Source: CAG-791 sp963591995
Lineage (GTDB): Bacteria; Bacillota; Clostridia; Lachnospirales; Lachnospiraceae
DNA length: 34,796 nucleotides
Assembly (NCBI GenBank): GCA_963591995.1
Contig: CAVAUJ010000024.1
Coordinates: forward strand, 1 to 34,796
Reading direction: 5' to 3'
A program made the position numbers and the translations under genes. Under the pieces are notes generated by a model that searched no databases, was not told where the DNA came from, and saw only the letters and a program-made list of their open reading frames with translations. How positions within the stretch are numbered: position 1 is the stretch's first letter; each line of letters begins with the position of its first letter. This document shows positions 1-7,620 of the stretch, one piece after another.

Positions 1-279
1 TGCTTTCTGGGCATAGTCAAAGCGCTGATGACCGGAAAGAATGAGACATTTTGTGGAATAGGCATTGGAATACAGCCAGGAAATCAGAGACAGACCGCTC
101 TCCCGGGGCATTTCAATGTCGGTGATCATAATATCGGGGGACACCTTTTCGATGATCTTTTTGGCCTGCTCGGCACTGTAGGCCGTGTAGATACGGTCAA
201 ATTCGGGAAAAGCCTCGGCGATGATTTTCGTGATCCCCTGAACAATATAAAATTCATCGTCGACAACAAGAATATTCAT
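1..279 (-). CDS. Response regulator receiver domain, YesN/AraC type, partial at window edge
   Basis: The 93 N-terminal residues of a response regulator are present; the rest lies beyond base 1. The protein opens MNILVVDDE, giving the acidic pair D7-D8, and the phosphoacceptor is D54 in ITDIEMP. It continues with a receiver-type LILSGHQ strand-loop, in which the conserved Ser sits. It lies downstream of a YesM-type kinase on the same strand, with 118 bases between them. In such pairs the regulator usually ends in an AraC-type DNA-binding domain, but that part is not visible here. It probably activates the divergent arabinoxylan-oligosaccharide operon (inference from position). The start ATG at 279-277 is preceded by a modest AGGGAAG-like ribosome binding site. 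Confidence 0.88.
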   Translation of the reverse strand, partial: MNILVVDDEFYIVQGITKIIAEAFPEFDRIYTAYSAEQAKKIIEKVSPDIMITDIEMPRESGLSLISWLYSNAYSTKCLILSGHQRFDYAQKA

Positions 280-347
280 TCGATGACTTCCCTGCTTTCT
301 GCCTTTTAGGAGTTTGTTGTAAGAGCGTGCAGCGCTCCGGAGACAAG

Positions 348-402
348 TGCAATCGTGAATTGTCTGCCCGCAGGCAAATTCACGATTGCAGGCAAATTCA
401 CG
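348..402. repeat. Long hairpin plus 15-bp direct repeat between kinase and regulator genes
   Basis: Bases 348-361 (TGCAATCGTGAATT) and 377-390 are perfect 14-bp inverted copies. Inside the loop an extra TGCC/GGCA pairing (365-368 with 373-376) extends the stem. In addition GCAGGCAAATTCACG occurs twice, at 370-384 and 388-402, and the second copy runs over the kinase stop codon at 398-400. No T-run follows on the minus strand, so this is more likely an RNA processing, stability or attenuation element between the two cistrons than a classical terminator. Confidence 0.6.
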
Positions 403-2182
403 GACCGTACGGTACATACGGAAAGACGATATCGATTCTGGCCCCTTTGCCGAGCTCATTGGAAAACAAAATCGTACTGTTTTCTCCCAGAGTGAGGCGA
501 AGACGGGAGGCGATGTTATAAATCCCTATGCTGTAGCCGTTCTGACGGACCTCAGGATGCTCCAGAATATGATTATAAATCCTGAGATTTTCTTCATCAA
601 ATCCCGTGCCGGAATCGATATGCGTAATGTGAATTTGCGGATTCGAATCCGCATCCAGCAGCTCGGCCTGAATCTCGATCGTGAGCATTTCCCCCATGAC
701 AATATTGGTCTTAATGGAGTTTTCGGTCAGCATCAATACGAGAAGCGGAAAGACATTCGCATCTTCAATTCGCGGATCAATGTCAATGGAGGAGGTCAGG
801 CTGCCGGGATACCGCAATTGCGTCATTTCAATGTAATTGTTAACATATCGGATTTCTTCCCGTAACGGCACACAGGTCCGATTGGAAAGAGTATACCGCA
901 GATGATCCGATAAGGTTTGAATCAGCTTTTCGGATGCCTTGATCTGTGTTTCGTCCTGCGAGAGCACGAAGATGGTATTCAGGCAATTGATCAGAAAATG
1001 CGGTGCGATCTGTGTTTTCAGGTATTGAAGCTGCAATTCCTTCTTGGAAAGTCGGTCCTCATAAATTCGAATTTTCAAATCTTGAATTTCGTTGAGCATT
1101 CGATTCAGCGCATCGATGATATCCTGGGTTTCCTTAAAAGGGTAATTGGTAGAAACGGTTGTGTTAAAATCCCCCGCCTTTAAGGATGAAATGGCGGGCT
1201 CCAGGATATGCAGCGGTGCATTAAAAAATTTATTCATCAGAAGATACAGCCCGAACGTAAATAAAATCAGGCAGGTGGTTAACAGCACGAATATGTGAAT
1301 CACCGGCGATAATTCGCTGAAAAGATAGGTGGTGGGAATCATCGCGGCAATGTATGCGTCACAATACGTGAGCTGCGATGTGACGACAAGGTAGCGCTGA
1401 TGCCGGTTGCTCAGATAAGTCGGCGCGGTCAATGACTGGAAGGAAGTAAAATCCTTCCCGGAGAATTCACGGTTGTTTAACGGCACGCCGTCGTCTGTGA
1501 CAAACAGGTAGGAGATATCGATATCCTTCGAGGCGGAAAAATAGGACAGCAGGGTATCCACGTTGATCCAGACACCGGCATAGATGCCGTTTCTGCGCGT
1601 GAAACGAACCAGAAAATAGCTGTTATCAATGTGATAAACATTCCAGTGCGAATAGTCCAGCGAATCAAAGGAATCGTTTTCACTGCAGGCCTTCATCATT
1701 TCGGCGAGATAAGCCGAACACGCATAAGAGGCGGTATACGACTCATTAAAGGTAATCTGAGGAATGTACAGCTTTTGGGAATCGAAGTAGAGGAACATTC
1801 CGCCGACCTGAGAGGTAAGGCTGCTTAACGAGAGGAAGCGTTTCACCTTGATGGTATATTCGTAGACCTCCTCCTGATTGGCGGCAATGTTCAGACAGGA
1901 AATTTCCGTATTCTGATTGCAAATCTCCGACAGAAAAATCATCGTATCATCCAGATCGCGGGCGGTCTGTTCGTTGTAAAGGTCAATCGAATTTTTGATG
2001 GTCTGATACATCTGATTTGTCATCACATCAAAATAATAGTAGGAAGAGCCGAGATAAATCACGACAAAAGAGGTTACGAGGAAAATCAGGCAACGTCGGC
2101 AGATCGTCCGGATCGAAGGCAGGGAGGAACGGGACAGAAAAGAATAGATTCGTTGCTTGAAAAAAACCGTATTTATCTTCAT
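398..2182 (-). CDS. Sensor histidine kinase, YesM family (LytS/HPK7-like)
   Basis: A 594-residue membrane sensor kinase that phosphorylates the adjacent response regulator. It has a transmembrane helix at about residues 31-47, a long extracellular sensing region (about 50-290), a second helix at about 293-316, a HAMP-like linker (320-375) and a His_kinase domain. The phosphoacceptor is H395 in QIAPHFLINCLNTIF. An ATPase domain follows, with an N-box around N488 (LTENSIKTN), a G1 motif DSGTGF at 523-528 and a G2 motif at 551-560. The N-box ends in KTN rather than the usual KHG, a mild divergence. Family members sense extracellular or binding-protein-bound sugars and sit beside sugar ABC transporter genes, as here. 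The start at 2182 follows an ACGGAGC ribosome binding site that lies directly below a long hairpin. Confidence 0.92.
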   Translation of the reverse strand: MKINTVFFKQRIYSFLSRSSLPSIRTICRRCLIFLVTSFVVIYLGSSYYYFDVMTNQMYQTIKNSIDLYNEQTARDLDDTMIFLSEICNQNTEISCLNIAANQEEVYEYTIKVKRFLSLSSLTSQVGGMFLYFDSQKLYIPQITFNESYTASYACSAYLAEMMKACSENDSFDSLDYSHWNVYHIDNSYFLVRFTRRNGIYAGVWINVDTLLSYFSASKDIDISYLFVTDDGVPLNNREFSGKDFTSFQSLTAPTYLSNRHQRYLVVTSQLTYCDAYIAAMIPTTYLFSELSPVIHIFVLLTTCLILFTFGLYLLMNKFFNAPLHILEPAISSLKAGDFNTTVSTNYPFKETQDIIDALNRMLNEIQDLKIRIYEDRLSKKELQLQYLKTQIAPHFLINCLNTIFVLSQDETQIKASEKLIQTLSDHLRYTLSNRTCVPLREEIRYVNNYIEMTQLRYPGSLTSSIDIDPRIEDANVFPLLVLMLTENSIKTNIVMGEMLTIEIQAELLDADSNPQIHITHIDSGTGFDEENLRIYNHILEHPEVRQNGYSIGIYNIASRLRLTLGENSTILFSNELGKGARIDIVFPYVPYGP

Positions 2183-2194
2183 GAAAATGCTCCG

Positions 2195-2234
2195 TTCCGC
2201 AGTTTTCCGCCTTCGCAGGCGGAAAACTGCGGAA
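2195..2234. repeat. Perfect 17-bp hairpin in the kinase 5' leader
   Basis: Bases 2195-2211 and 2218-2234 are exact 17-bp inverted copies around a 6-base loop (TTCGCA). It lies 12 bases upstream of the kinase start on the minus strand, immediately 5' to the kinase ribosome binding site. No T-run follows in either direction, so it is not an obvious intrinsic terminator. It could stabilise the kinase mRNA or modulate its translation. Its apex, GCC-loop-CGCAGGC, resembles the apex of the hairpin at 348-390. Confidence 0.6.
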
Positions 2235-2286
2235 TCTAAGAAAATTACAATTAGTGCAAAGAAATGTGCAATTTACGAATTTGTGC

Positions 2287-2300
2287 TTATTGTACAATAA
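2287..2300. promoter_or_regulatory. 14-bp palindrome in the divergent promoter region (candidate operator / symmetric -10)
   Basis: TTATTGTACAATAA is a perfect palindrome in the 191-bp region between the kinase (minus) and the GH51 gene (plus). Each half contains TACAAT, a good -10 hexamer, readable on both strands. On the minus strand a weak -35 (TTCATT, 2317-2312) lies 17 bp away; on the plus strand the best -35 (TTTACG, 2272-2277) is weak and only 15 bp away. The TTGTAC core also recalls operators of AraR-type arabinose regulators. Operator and promoter readings are both inference. Confidence 0.4.
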
Positions 2301-2373
2301 CTCGTGGAAAGAATGAAATGCTTGTTACATCCTGTACGGGGCAGAGGAAAACGCGGGGGAACGTACGAATAAA

Positions 2374-3918
2374 ATGTTTGGAAAAATAGCGCTGGACAAG
2401 AAGTTTCTTAGTCAAAACATTGTGGATGACCGCATGTTCGGCACATTCGTTGAGCATCTGGGAAGCATTGTTTATGGGGGAATTTACAATCCGGGGCATC
2501 CGACGGCGAATGAAAAGGGATTTCGAAAGGATGCAATCGAACTGGTCAAAAAGCTGAAGCCATCGCTGATTCGTTATCCGGGAGGCAATTTTGTCTGCAG
2601 CTTCTTCTGGGAGGACAGCGTAGGACCGGTGGAGGAGCGCCCCGCAAGATTGAATCTTGCATGGAAGCAGCAGGAACCGAACACCGTCGGTCTGGCAGAG
2701 TTTGCGTCCTGGGTCGAGGCTGTCGGCGGCGAGCTGATGCTGGCGGTCAATCTGAGCACAAGGGGAGCCGTTGATGCCGCGAATCTGGTGGAATATTGCA
2801 ATTATCCCAAGGGAAGCTGCTACAGCGATCTTCGGATAAGGCATGGACATCCGGCACCCTACAACATTCGTCATTGGTGCATCGGCAACGAGGTGGACGG
2901 TCCCTGGAACATCGGGAAAAAGAAGGCAGACGAGTACGGACGGGATGCTGTCGAGGCGATCAAGGCCATGCGCAGAGTCGATGAGGACATTGAATGCGTG
3001 GCGGTGGGGAGCTCGGGAACACAGCTCGACACCTATCTGATGTGGGACAGAACGGTTTTGGAAGAGGCATACGAGGACTGTGATTACCTGTCTCTTCACC
3101 GGTATCTGGGCAATACGGAGATCGACGACGTATCGTCTTATGACCGGGAGGATCCGGGGGATTATCTGGAGCTGTACAAGAGATTTGACCGGAACATTCA
3201 GGAGGTGCTGGCGGCCTGTGACTATGTACGCGGGCTGAAGCGCAGCGAGAAACGGATGTATCTGTCCGTGGACGAGTACAACATCATCGATTATCCGCGT
3301 GCCGAATATAACAGCGGGCAGAAGGATGCAAAATGGCCGCTGGGAAGCGCCCTGCGTACGGTCGGTACGTCGCTGGAGGGAACGCTGCTGTTCGGCCTGT
3401 CGATGATCACGCTGCTGCAGCATGCGGATCGGGTTAAGATTGCCTGCCAGTCCCTGCTGATCAACAACGGCGGCCTGGTGGTGTGCGAGGATGGCGCGGA
3501 TGCGTGGGTAAACGGTACCTATTATGTGTTTTTGCATTGTTCTCTCTACGGACGGGGGAAGGTGCTCCTGCAGAAGACGCAGGCAAGTACCTACGATACG
3601 ACGACCTTTAAAAAGGTTGCGGCGTGTGAGTCGGTCTGCATTTATCACGAGGACACCGGAGAGCTGACCGTATTTGCGGTAAACAAATCACGGGAAGAAT
3701 TGCAATTGACGATTGACCTTGCAAACTTCGGGGAAATGGAAGGAATGGAGCACATCGTTCTGACATCGGAGGATCTGCTGGATGCAAACAGCGAAGAGAA
3801 TCCGCATGTATTGGAACCCATCACGAAGGAAGATGTTGCATTCAAGGAGGGGTACTGTGAATGCACTCTTAATAAATTCTCATGGAATGTAATACGACTA
3901 AGGGAGGTATGCAAATGA
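2374..3918 (+). CDS. abfA: Alpha-L-arabinofuranosidase, GH51
   Basis: A 514-residue cytoplasmic enzyme with no signal peptide, the usual size for GH51. Family motifs are clear: FGTFVEHLG (22-30), VYGGIYNPGHP (33-43), RYPGGNF (67-73), the acid/base E173 in WCIGNEVDGPWNIG, and the nucleophile E301 in SVDEYNI. GH51 enzymes release terminal alpha-L-arabinofuranosyl residues from arabinoxylan or arabinan oligosaccharides by a retaining mechanism. It is the first gene of the transport operon and overlaps the binding-protein start (ATGA). The ribosome binding site is poor (GGGGGA, 13 bases upstream), yet no better in-frame start exists. Together with the GH120 enzyme downstream it points to arabinose-decorated xylo-oligosaccharides as substrate. 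Confidence 0.95.
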   Translation: MFGKIALDKKFLSQNIVDDRMFGTFVEHLGSIVYGGIYNPGHPTANEKGFRKDAIELVKKLKPSLIRYPGGNFVCSFFWEDSVGPVEERPARLNLAWKQQEPNTVGLAEFASWVEAVGGELMLAVNLSTRGAVDAANLVEYCNYPKGSCYSDLRIRHGHPAPYNIRHWCIGNEVDGPWNIGKKKADEYGRDAVEAIKAMRRVDEDIECVAVGSSGTQLDTYLMWDRTVLEEAYEDCDYLSLHRYLGNTEIDDVSSYDREDPGDYLELYKRFDRNIQEVLAACDYVRGLKRSEKRMYLSVDEYNIIDYPRAEYNSGQKDAKWPLGSALRTVGTSLEGTLLFGLSMITLLQHADRVKIACQSLLINNGGLVVCEDGADAWVNGTYYVFLHCSLYGRGKVLLQKTQASTYDTTTFKKVAACESVCIYHEDTGELTVFAVNKSREELQLTIDLANFGEMEGMEHIVLTSEDLLDANSEENPHVLEPITKEDVAFKEGYCECTLNKFSWNVIRLREVCK

Positions 3919-5549
3919 GAAAACGACTGCTATCAATCATTCTGGGGACGGCTATGGCGGTGACGGTGTTAGCCGGCTGCGGGAGCAGCAATTCGGACTC
4001 GGCCTCGGCCGATACGACGGATGCTGCGGCTGCTTCCGAAGAAACGGCGGAGGCGGAAACGTCAACCGACGAACTTAGCCCCGCAGAGCAGGCCATCGCC
4101 GAAAGAAAGGCGGAGGCCGAAAAAACAGGGGTTTATCCCAAGGTGGTATTCGCATTTTACACCTGGACCGGAGAACCGGCAGGGACAGAGCGCATTCAGG
4201 AAAAAATTTGCGAATATACAAGAGAAACGCTCGGACTGGACGTGGAGCTCCTGGTTCAGGATTCGGCATCCTATGCACAGAACGTACGTCTGATGCTGAC
4301 ATCCGGCGAGCAGATCGACATTTTTAATTCCTGCCCTCTCGGCTTCACCGCAACCGTAAACGATGGGTATTGCTATGATCTGGAAGAGGATGAGCTGATT
4401 CAGACCTACGGATCCGGAATTCTGTCCACAATCAAGGACACCTATGTAGACGGCTGCCGTGTTTCCGGAACCCTGTACGGTCTGCCGGATATGCGGGATA
4501 TGGCCATTTCCCCGGCCACGATCCTGATTGCACAGGAATATCTGGACGGCATCGGATACGATTACGAGTCCCAGTACACGGACGGAGAAGAGATCGTCCA
4601 TTGTGACTTCTCGGATATCTCCGACATTTTTGCACAGCTGCATGAGAAGTATCCGGATAAGGATGTGTATGCACCGGGCGATAATCTGATTAACCAGGGA
4701 ACCAAGGTTGACCTTCTGGGAAGAGATTATTTCGGCGTATTGCTGGATCCGGCGAACAGTCTGACGGTGGAGAATCTGTTTACCAGCGATGTTTTCTACG
4801 ACAAATGCAAAATGGTCTATGAATGGAATCAGAACGGATACATTTCGCAGGATTCCCTGACCGACGATACCGCAATTTCCACCAGAATCAAGGCAGGAAC
4901 CTGCATGTCGATGATGGCAGCAGGAAAGCCCGGATACAAGACGCAGACCGAGGGCGAATGCGGCCGTGCGATGGTTCTGTTCCAGTGTGAAGAGAACATC
5001 ATGAAGTCGGATTGCATCACGAACATCTGCTGGCACATCAACCAGGGGACAGAAGATCCGGTGGCGGCGATGCAGCTGTTGAATGCAATGTATACCGATC
5101 CGGTATTGTCCAACCTGATCATCTGGGGCGAAGAGGATGTGGATTACGTGGAAACGGAAGACGGACACATTACGTTCCCGGAGGGCGTGGATGCCAACAA
5201 CGCAGAGTATTATCACACCATGAACTGGCTGATGCCGAACCAGTTTATCGCCCACGTATGGGAAGGCGATCCGCTGGATCTTTGGGAGCAGATGGAAGTA
5301 TTTAACGACAGCGCACCTACCTCCAAGGCCCTTGGATTTGCTTTTGACAACAGCGAGTATTCGGCAGAGTACACGGCACTTACCAATGTTTTCGATGAAT
5401 ACAGAAAGCAATTGATGTTCGGTTTCCTGGATCCCGATGTCGGCATTCCGGAAATGGAAAAGAAAATGGAAGCGGCAGGATTAAACGATTATATTGCAGC
5501 GAAGCAGGCAGCACTTGATGAGTGGGCAGCGGCAAATGGAGTAAATTGA
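3915..5549 (+). CDS. Sugar ABC transporter substrate-binding lipoprotein, DUF3502 type
   Basis: A 544-residue extracellular binding protein anchored by lipid. The start at 3915 is chosen because AGGGAGG lies 7 bases upstream and it begins a type II signal peptide MRKRLLSIILG with lipobox LAGC (C22). An Asp/Ala/Glu-rich linker follows, then a solute-binding fold. The C-terminus reads GLNDYIAAKQAALDEWAA, typical of the DUF3502 group that serves LplB/YtcP-type permeases for complex carbohydrate oligosaccharides. It overlaps the GH51 stop codon (ATGA), implying translational coupling. The terminator-like hairpin just downstream would let it be made in excess over the permeases. The ligand is inferred from neighbours as arabinoxylo-oligosaccharide. 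Confidence 0.93.
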   Translation: MRKRLLSIILGTAMAVTVLAGCGSSNSDSASADTTDAAAASEETAEAETSTDELSPAEQAIAERKAEAEKTGVYPKVVFAFYTWTGEPAGTERIQEKICEYTRETLGLDVELLVQDSASYAQNVRLMLTSGEQIDIFNSCPLGFTATVNDGYCYDLEEDELIQTYGSGILSTIKDTYVDGCRVSGTLYGLPDMRDMAISPATILIAQEYLDGIGYDYESQYTDGEEIVHCDFSDISDIFAQLHEKYPDKDVYAPGDNLINQGTKVDLLGRDYFGVLLDPANSLTVENLFTSDVFYDKCKMVYEWNQNGYISQDSLTDDTAISTRIKAGTCMSMMAAGKPGYKTQTEGECGRAMVLFQCEENIMKSDCITNICWHINQGTEDPVAAMQLLNAMYTDPVLSNLIIWGEEDVDYVETEDGHITFPEGVDANNAEYYHTMNWLMPNQFIAHVWEGDPLDLWEQMEVFNDSAPTSKALGFAFDNSEYSAEYTALTNVFDEYRKQLMFGFLDPDVGIPEMEKKMEAAGLNDYIAAKQAALDEWAAANGVN

Positions 5550-5573
5550 TCGTTTGTCGGCAATACATTGAGG

Positions 5574-5603
5574 AGGAAGGGGCACCTGTTGTCCCTTCCT
5601 TTT
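5574..5603 (+). terminator. Terminator-like hairpin between binding protein and permease
   Basis: AGGAAGGG (5574-5581) pairs with CCCTTCCT (5593-5600). Inner G-U, C-G and A-T pairs extend the stem to about 11 bp, and TTTT follows at 5600-5603. It lies 24 bases after the binding-protein stop. Its position fits a partial terminator or 3' stabiliser giving high binding-protein and lower permease expression, a common arrangement in sugar ABC operons. The T-run is short, so read-through is expected. Confidence 0.6.
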
Positions 5604-5621
5604 ACATTCGCGACGATTCCT

Positions 5622-5639
5622 GGTACATCGTTTGCAAAA
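5622..5639 (+). repeat. 18-bp element, copy 1 (GGTACATCGTTTGCAAAA), upstream of permease 1
   Basis: This 18-mer recurs exactly, in inverse orientation, at 7522-7539. Copy 1 is 54 bases before the permease start. The reverse-complement core TTTTGCAAACGATG resembles half of a LacI/CcpA-family operator (cre-like). The two exact copies are seen in the sequence; a role as a regulator site is inference. Confidence 0.55.
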
Positions 5640-5692
5640 ATGAGCTTGCTTCCGAATGGTTGCGTACAGAGAAGAAAGGTACCGTGAGCACG

Positions 5693-6613
5693 ATGAAGAA
5701 GAAAAAACCGAAGGTGATGTTAAAAAGGTATTTTCCGTTGTACCTTATGGCTCTTCCGGGCCTGGTCTATTTATTCATAAACAATTACATGCCGCTTCCG
5801 GGTCTGGTACTCGCGTTCAAAAACTATAACGTGAAAAAGGGAATCTGGGGGTCGGACTGGGTTGGCTTCAAGAATTTTAAATTCCTGTTTGCGACGAGTG
5901 ATGCATTCATCATTACGAGAAATACGATCTGTTACAATGTGGCCTTCATTGTGATCAACACGGTTGCGGCGATTGCGATAGCGATCATCCTGTCGGAATT
6001 AAGGCACAGGGTAAAGAAATTTTATCAATCGGTTATTTTGCTCCCGTACATGATTTCCTGGGTTATTGTCAGCTATCTGTGCTTTGCCTTCCTTTCGCCG
6101 GAAAACGGCTTTCTGAACAATACCGTATTAAAGGCGCTGGGAATGCAGCCGATTTCCTGGTACATGGAGAAGAAGTATTGGCCGTACATTATTGTGCTGG
6201 TCAATTTGTGGAAAACGATCGGCTATAACTGCATCATTTATCTGTCTACCATCGTCGGGTTTGACAGAGGCTATTATGAGGCGGCGGCAATCGACGGCGC
6301 CGGGAAATGGAAGCAGATCACCAGCATTACCATTCCGCTGTTGAAGCCGACGATTATTATGCTGACCCTGCTGTCCATCGGAAAAATTTTCTACTCCGAT
6401 TTCGGTCTGTTCTATCAGGTTCCGCAGAACTCGGGAGCCTTGTATGCGGTAACGAATACGATTGACACCTATGTATACAGAGGCTTGCTGGAGCTGGGCG
6501 ATATTACGATGTCGGCGGCAGCCGGTCTGTATCAGTCGGTGATCGGCTTCGTTCTTGTATTGGTTACCAATCTTTTCGTACGAAAGCTTGATCCGGAGAG
6601 TGCTTTATTCTAG
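5693..6613 (+). CDS. Sugar ABC transporter permease, LplB/AraP type
   Basis: A 306-residue inner-membrane permease with about six hydrophobic segments. The conserved opening RYFPLYLMALPGLVYLFINN with MPLPGLVLAFKNY, and the EAA loop EAAAIDGAGKWKQITSITIP that contacts the ATPase, place it in the LplB family. The ATG at 5693 is preferred because the protein then begins as relatives do. A GTG at 5684 is also in frame and closer to the GAAAGG site, so the start is uncertain by three codons. An open frame reaches back to 5522 but would overlap the binding-protein gene and the hairpin. It pairs with the next permease; no ATPase gene is present, so a shared MsmX/MsmK-type ATPase elsewhere is expected. 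Confidence 0.93.
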   Translation: MKKKKPKVMLKRYFPLYLMALPGLVYLFINNYMPLPGLVLAFKNYNVKKGIWGSDWVGFKNFKFLFATSDAFIITRNTICYNVAFIVINTVAAIAIAIILSELRHRVKKFYQSVILLPYMISWVIVSYLCFAFLSPENGFLNNTVLKALGMQPISWYMEKKYWPYIIVLVNLWKTIGYNCIIYLSTIVGFDRGYYEAAAIDGAGKWKQITSITIPLLKPTIIMLTLLSIGKIFYSDFGLFYQVPQNSGALYAVTNTIDTYVYRGLLELGDITMSAAAGLYQSVIGFVLVLVTNLFVRKLDPESALF

Positions 6614-6621
6614 GGGGGTAT

Positions 6622-7518
6622 ATGAGAACGAAGGAAGATAGAATTTTTCAGACGATCGGTCATATAATTATGATTGTGCTGTCCTTATGTGCGGTGGTTC
6701 CGTTGATCCTTCTGGTGATTTCTTCCATAACGGACAACGATACGCTGGTGCGCAACGGCTACTCCTTCTTTCCGGAAAAGCTGAGCCTGTATGCGTATGA
6801 GTATATCTTCAAATCCGGAAATTCCGTGATTCGCGCTTACGGCGTTTCCCTTGTCCTGACGGCGGTAGGAACCGTGCTGGCCCTGACCGTTACGACGCTG
6901 CTGGCATATGCCATTTCGAAAAAGGACCTGCCGGGAAGAGGCCTGTTGACCTTTTATGTGTTTTTAACCATGCTGTTCAACGGAGGCCTGGTTCCGACGT
7001 ATCTGAACTACACGAACACGTTTGGCATCAAAAATACGTTTTGGGCGCTTTTGATTCCGGGACTTGTGACGAACGGATTTTATATTCTGCTGATGAAGTC
7101 TTATTTCTCCACCAGCATTCCGTATGAAATCACGGAAGCGGCCATCATTGACGGAGCCAATGAGTATCAGGTATTCGGGAGGGTTGTTGTGCCGCTGGCA
7201 AAACCGATCATTGCGACGATCGGCCTGTTCGCAGGAATCGGCTACTGGAATGACTGGCAAAACGGATACATCTACCTTACGAAAAGAACGGATCTGTATT
7301 CCATTCAGAACCTGTTGAACCGGATGATTCAGAACATCCAGTATTTGACACAAAACAGTGCCAGCATTAAAAATGCGGACGCAGGACTCGCGGCAATCCC
7401 TGCGGTGTCGGTCCGAATGGCAATGGCGGTTGTCGGTATTCTTCCGATTCTGGTGATTTATCCGTTTGTACAGAGCAACTTTGTCAAGGGCATTACGCTG
7501 GGCGGAGTGAAGGGCTAG
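6622..7518 (+). CDS. Sugar ABC transporter permease, YtcP/AraQ type
   Basis: A 298-residue integral membrane protein and second half of the permease dimer. It starts 8 bases after the preceding stop, behind AGGGGGG. Features include the N-terminal helix (about 12-34), the motif MLFNGGLVPTYL typical of the YtcP group, and the EAA loop EAAIIDGANEYQVFGRVVVP. The C-terminus PFVQSNFVKGITLGGVKG is characteristic of this group. It works with the upstream permease and lipoprotein to import oligosaccharides. Confidence 0.94.
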   Translation: MRTKEDRIFQTIGHIIMIVLSLCAVVPLILLVISSITDNDTLVRNGYSFFPEKLSLYAYEYIFKSGNSVIRAYGVSLVLTAVGTVLALTVTTLLAYAISKKDLPGRGLLTFYVFLTMLFNGGLVPTYLNYTNTFGIKNTFWALLIPGLVTNGFYILLMKSYFSTSIPYEITEAAIIDGANEYQVFGRVVVPLAKPIIATIGLFAGIGYWNDWQNGYIYLTKRTDLYSIQNLLNRMIQNIQYLTQNSASIKNADAGLAAIPAVSVRMAMAVVGILPILVIYPFVQSNFVKGITLGGVKG

Positions 7519-7521
7519 TTA

Positions 7522-7539
7522 TTTTGCAAACGATGTACC
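7522..7539 (-). repeat. 18-bp element, copy 2 (inverted), upstream of the beta-xylosidase
   Basis: This is the exact reverse complement of 5622-5639. It starts 4 bases after the permease stop and ends 81 bases before the xylosidase start. The 102-base interval to 7621 also contains a short GC hairpin (CGGCCG-GAT-CGGCCG, 7579-7593) without a T-run. Two such elements in one operon, each ahead of a gene, suggest internal regulatory sites (inference). Confidence 0.55.
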
Positions 7540-7620
7540 GGAAGCGGCTCGTTCCGCAACGAAGGTATGCACAAGGGACGGCCGGATCGGCCGGCATTGC
7601 CCGGGAAAGGAAGAAATGCG

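Noticed and set aside
2195..2234. The 17-bp hairpin as terminator of the kinase or GH51 operon
   Set aside because: It lies in the 5' leader of the kinase and has no T-run on either strand.
2287..3648. Long open frame on the minus strand opposite the GH51 gene
   Set aside because: The plus strand encodes a complete GH51 with catalytic motifs; the antisense frame has no recognisable domain or ribosome binding site.
4062..5411. Long minus-strand open frame opposite the solute-binding protein
   Set aside because: Antisense shadow of a clear lipoprotein gene, with no motif of its own.
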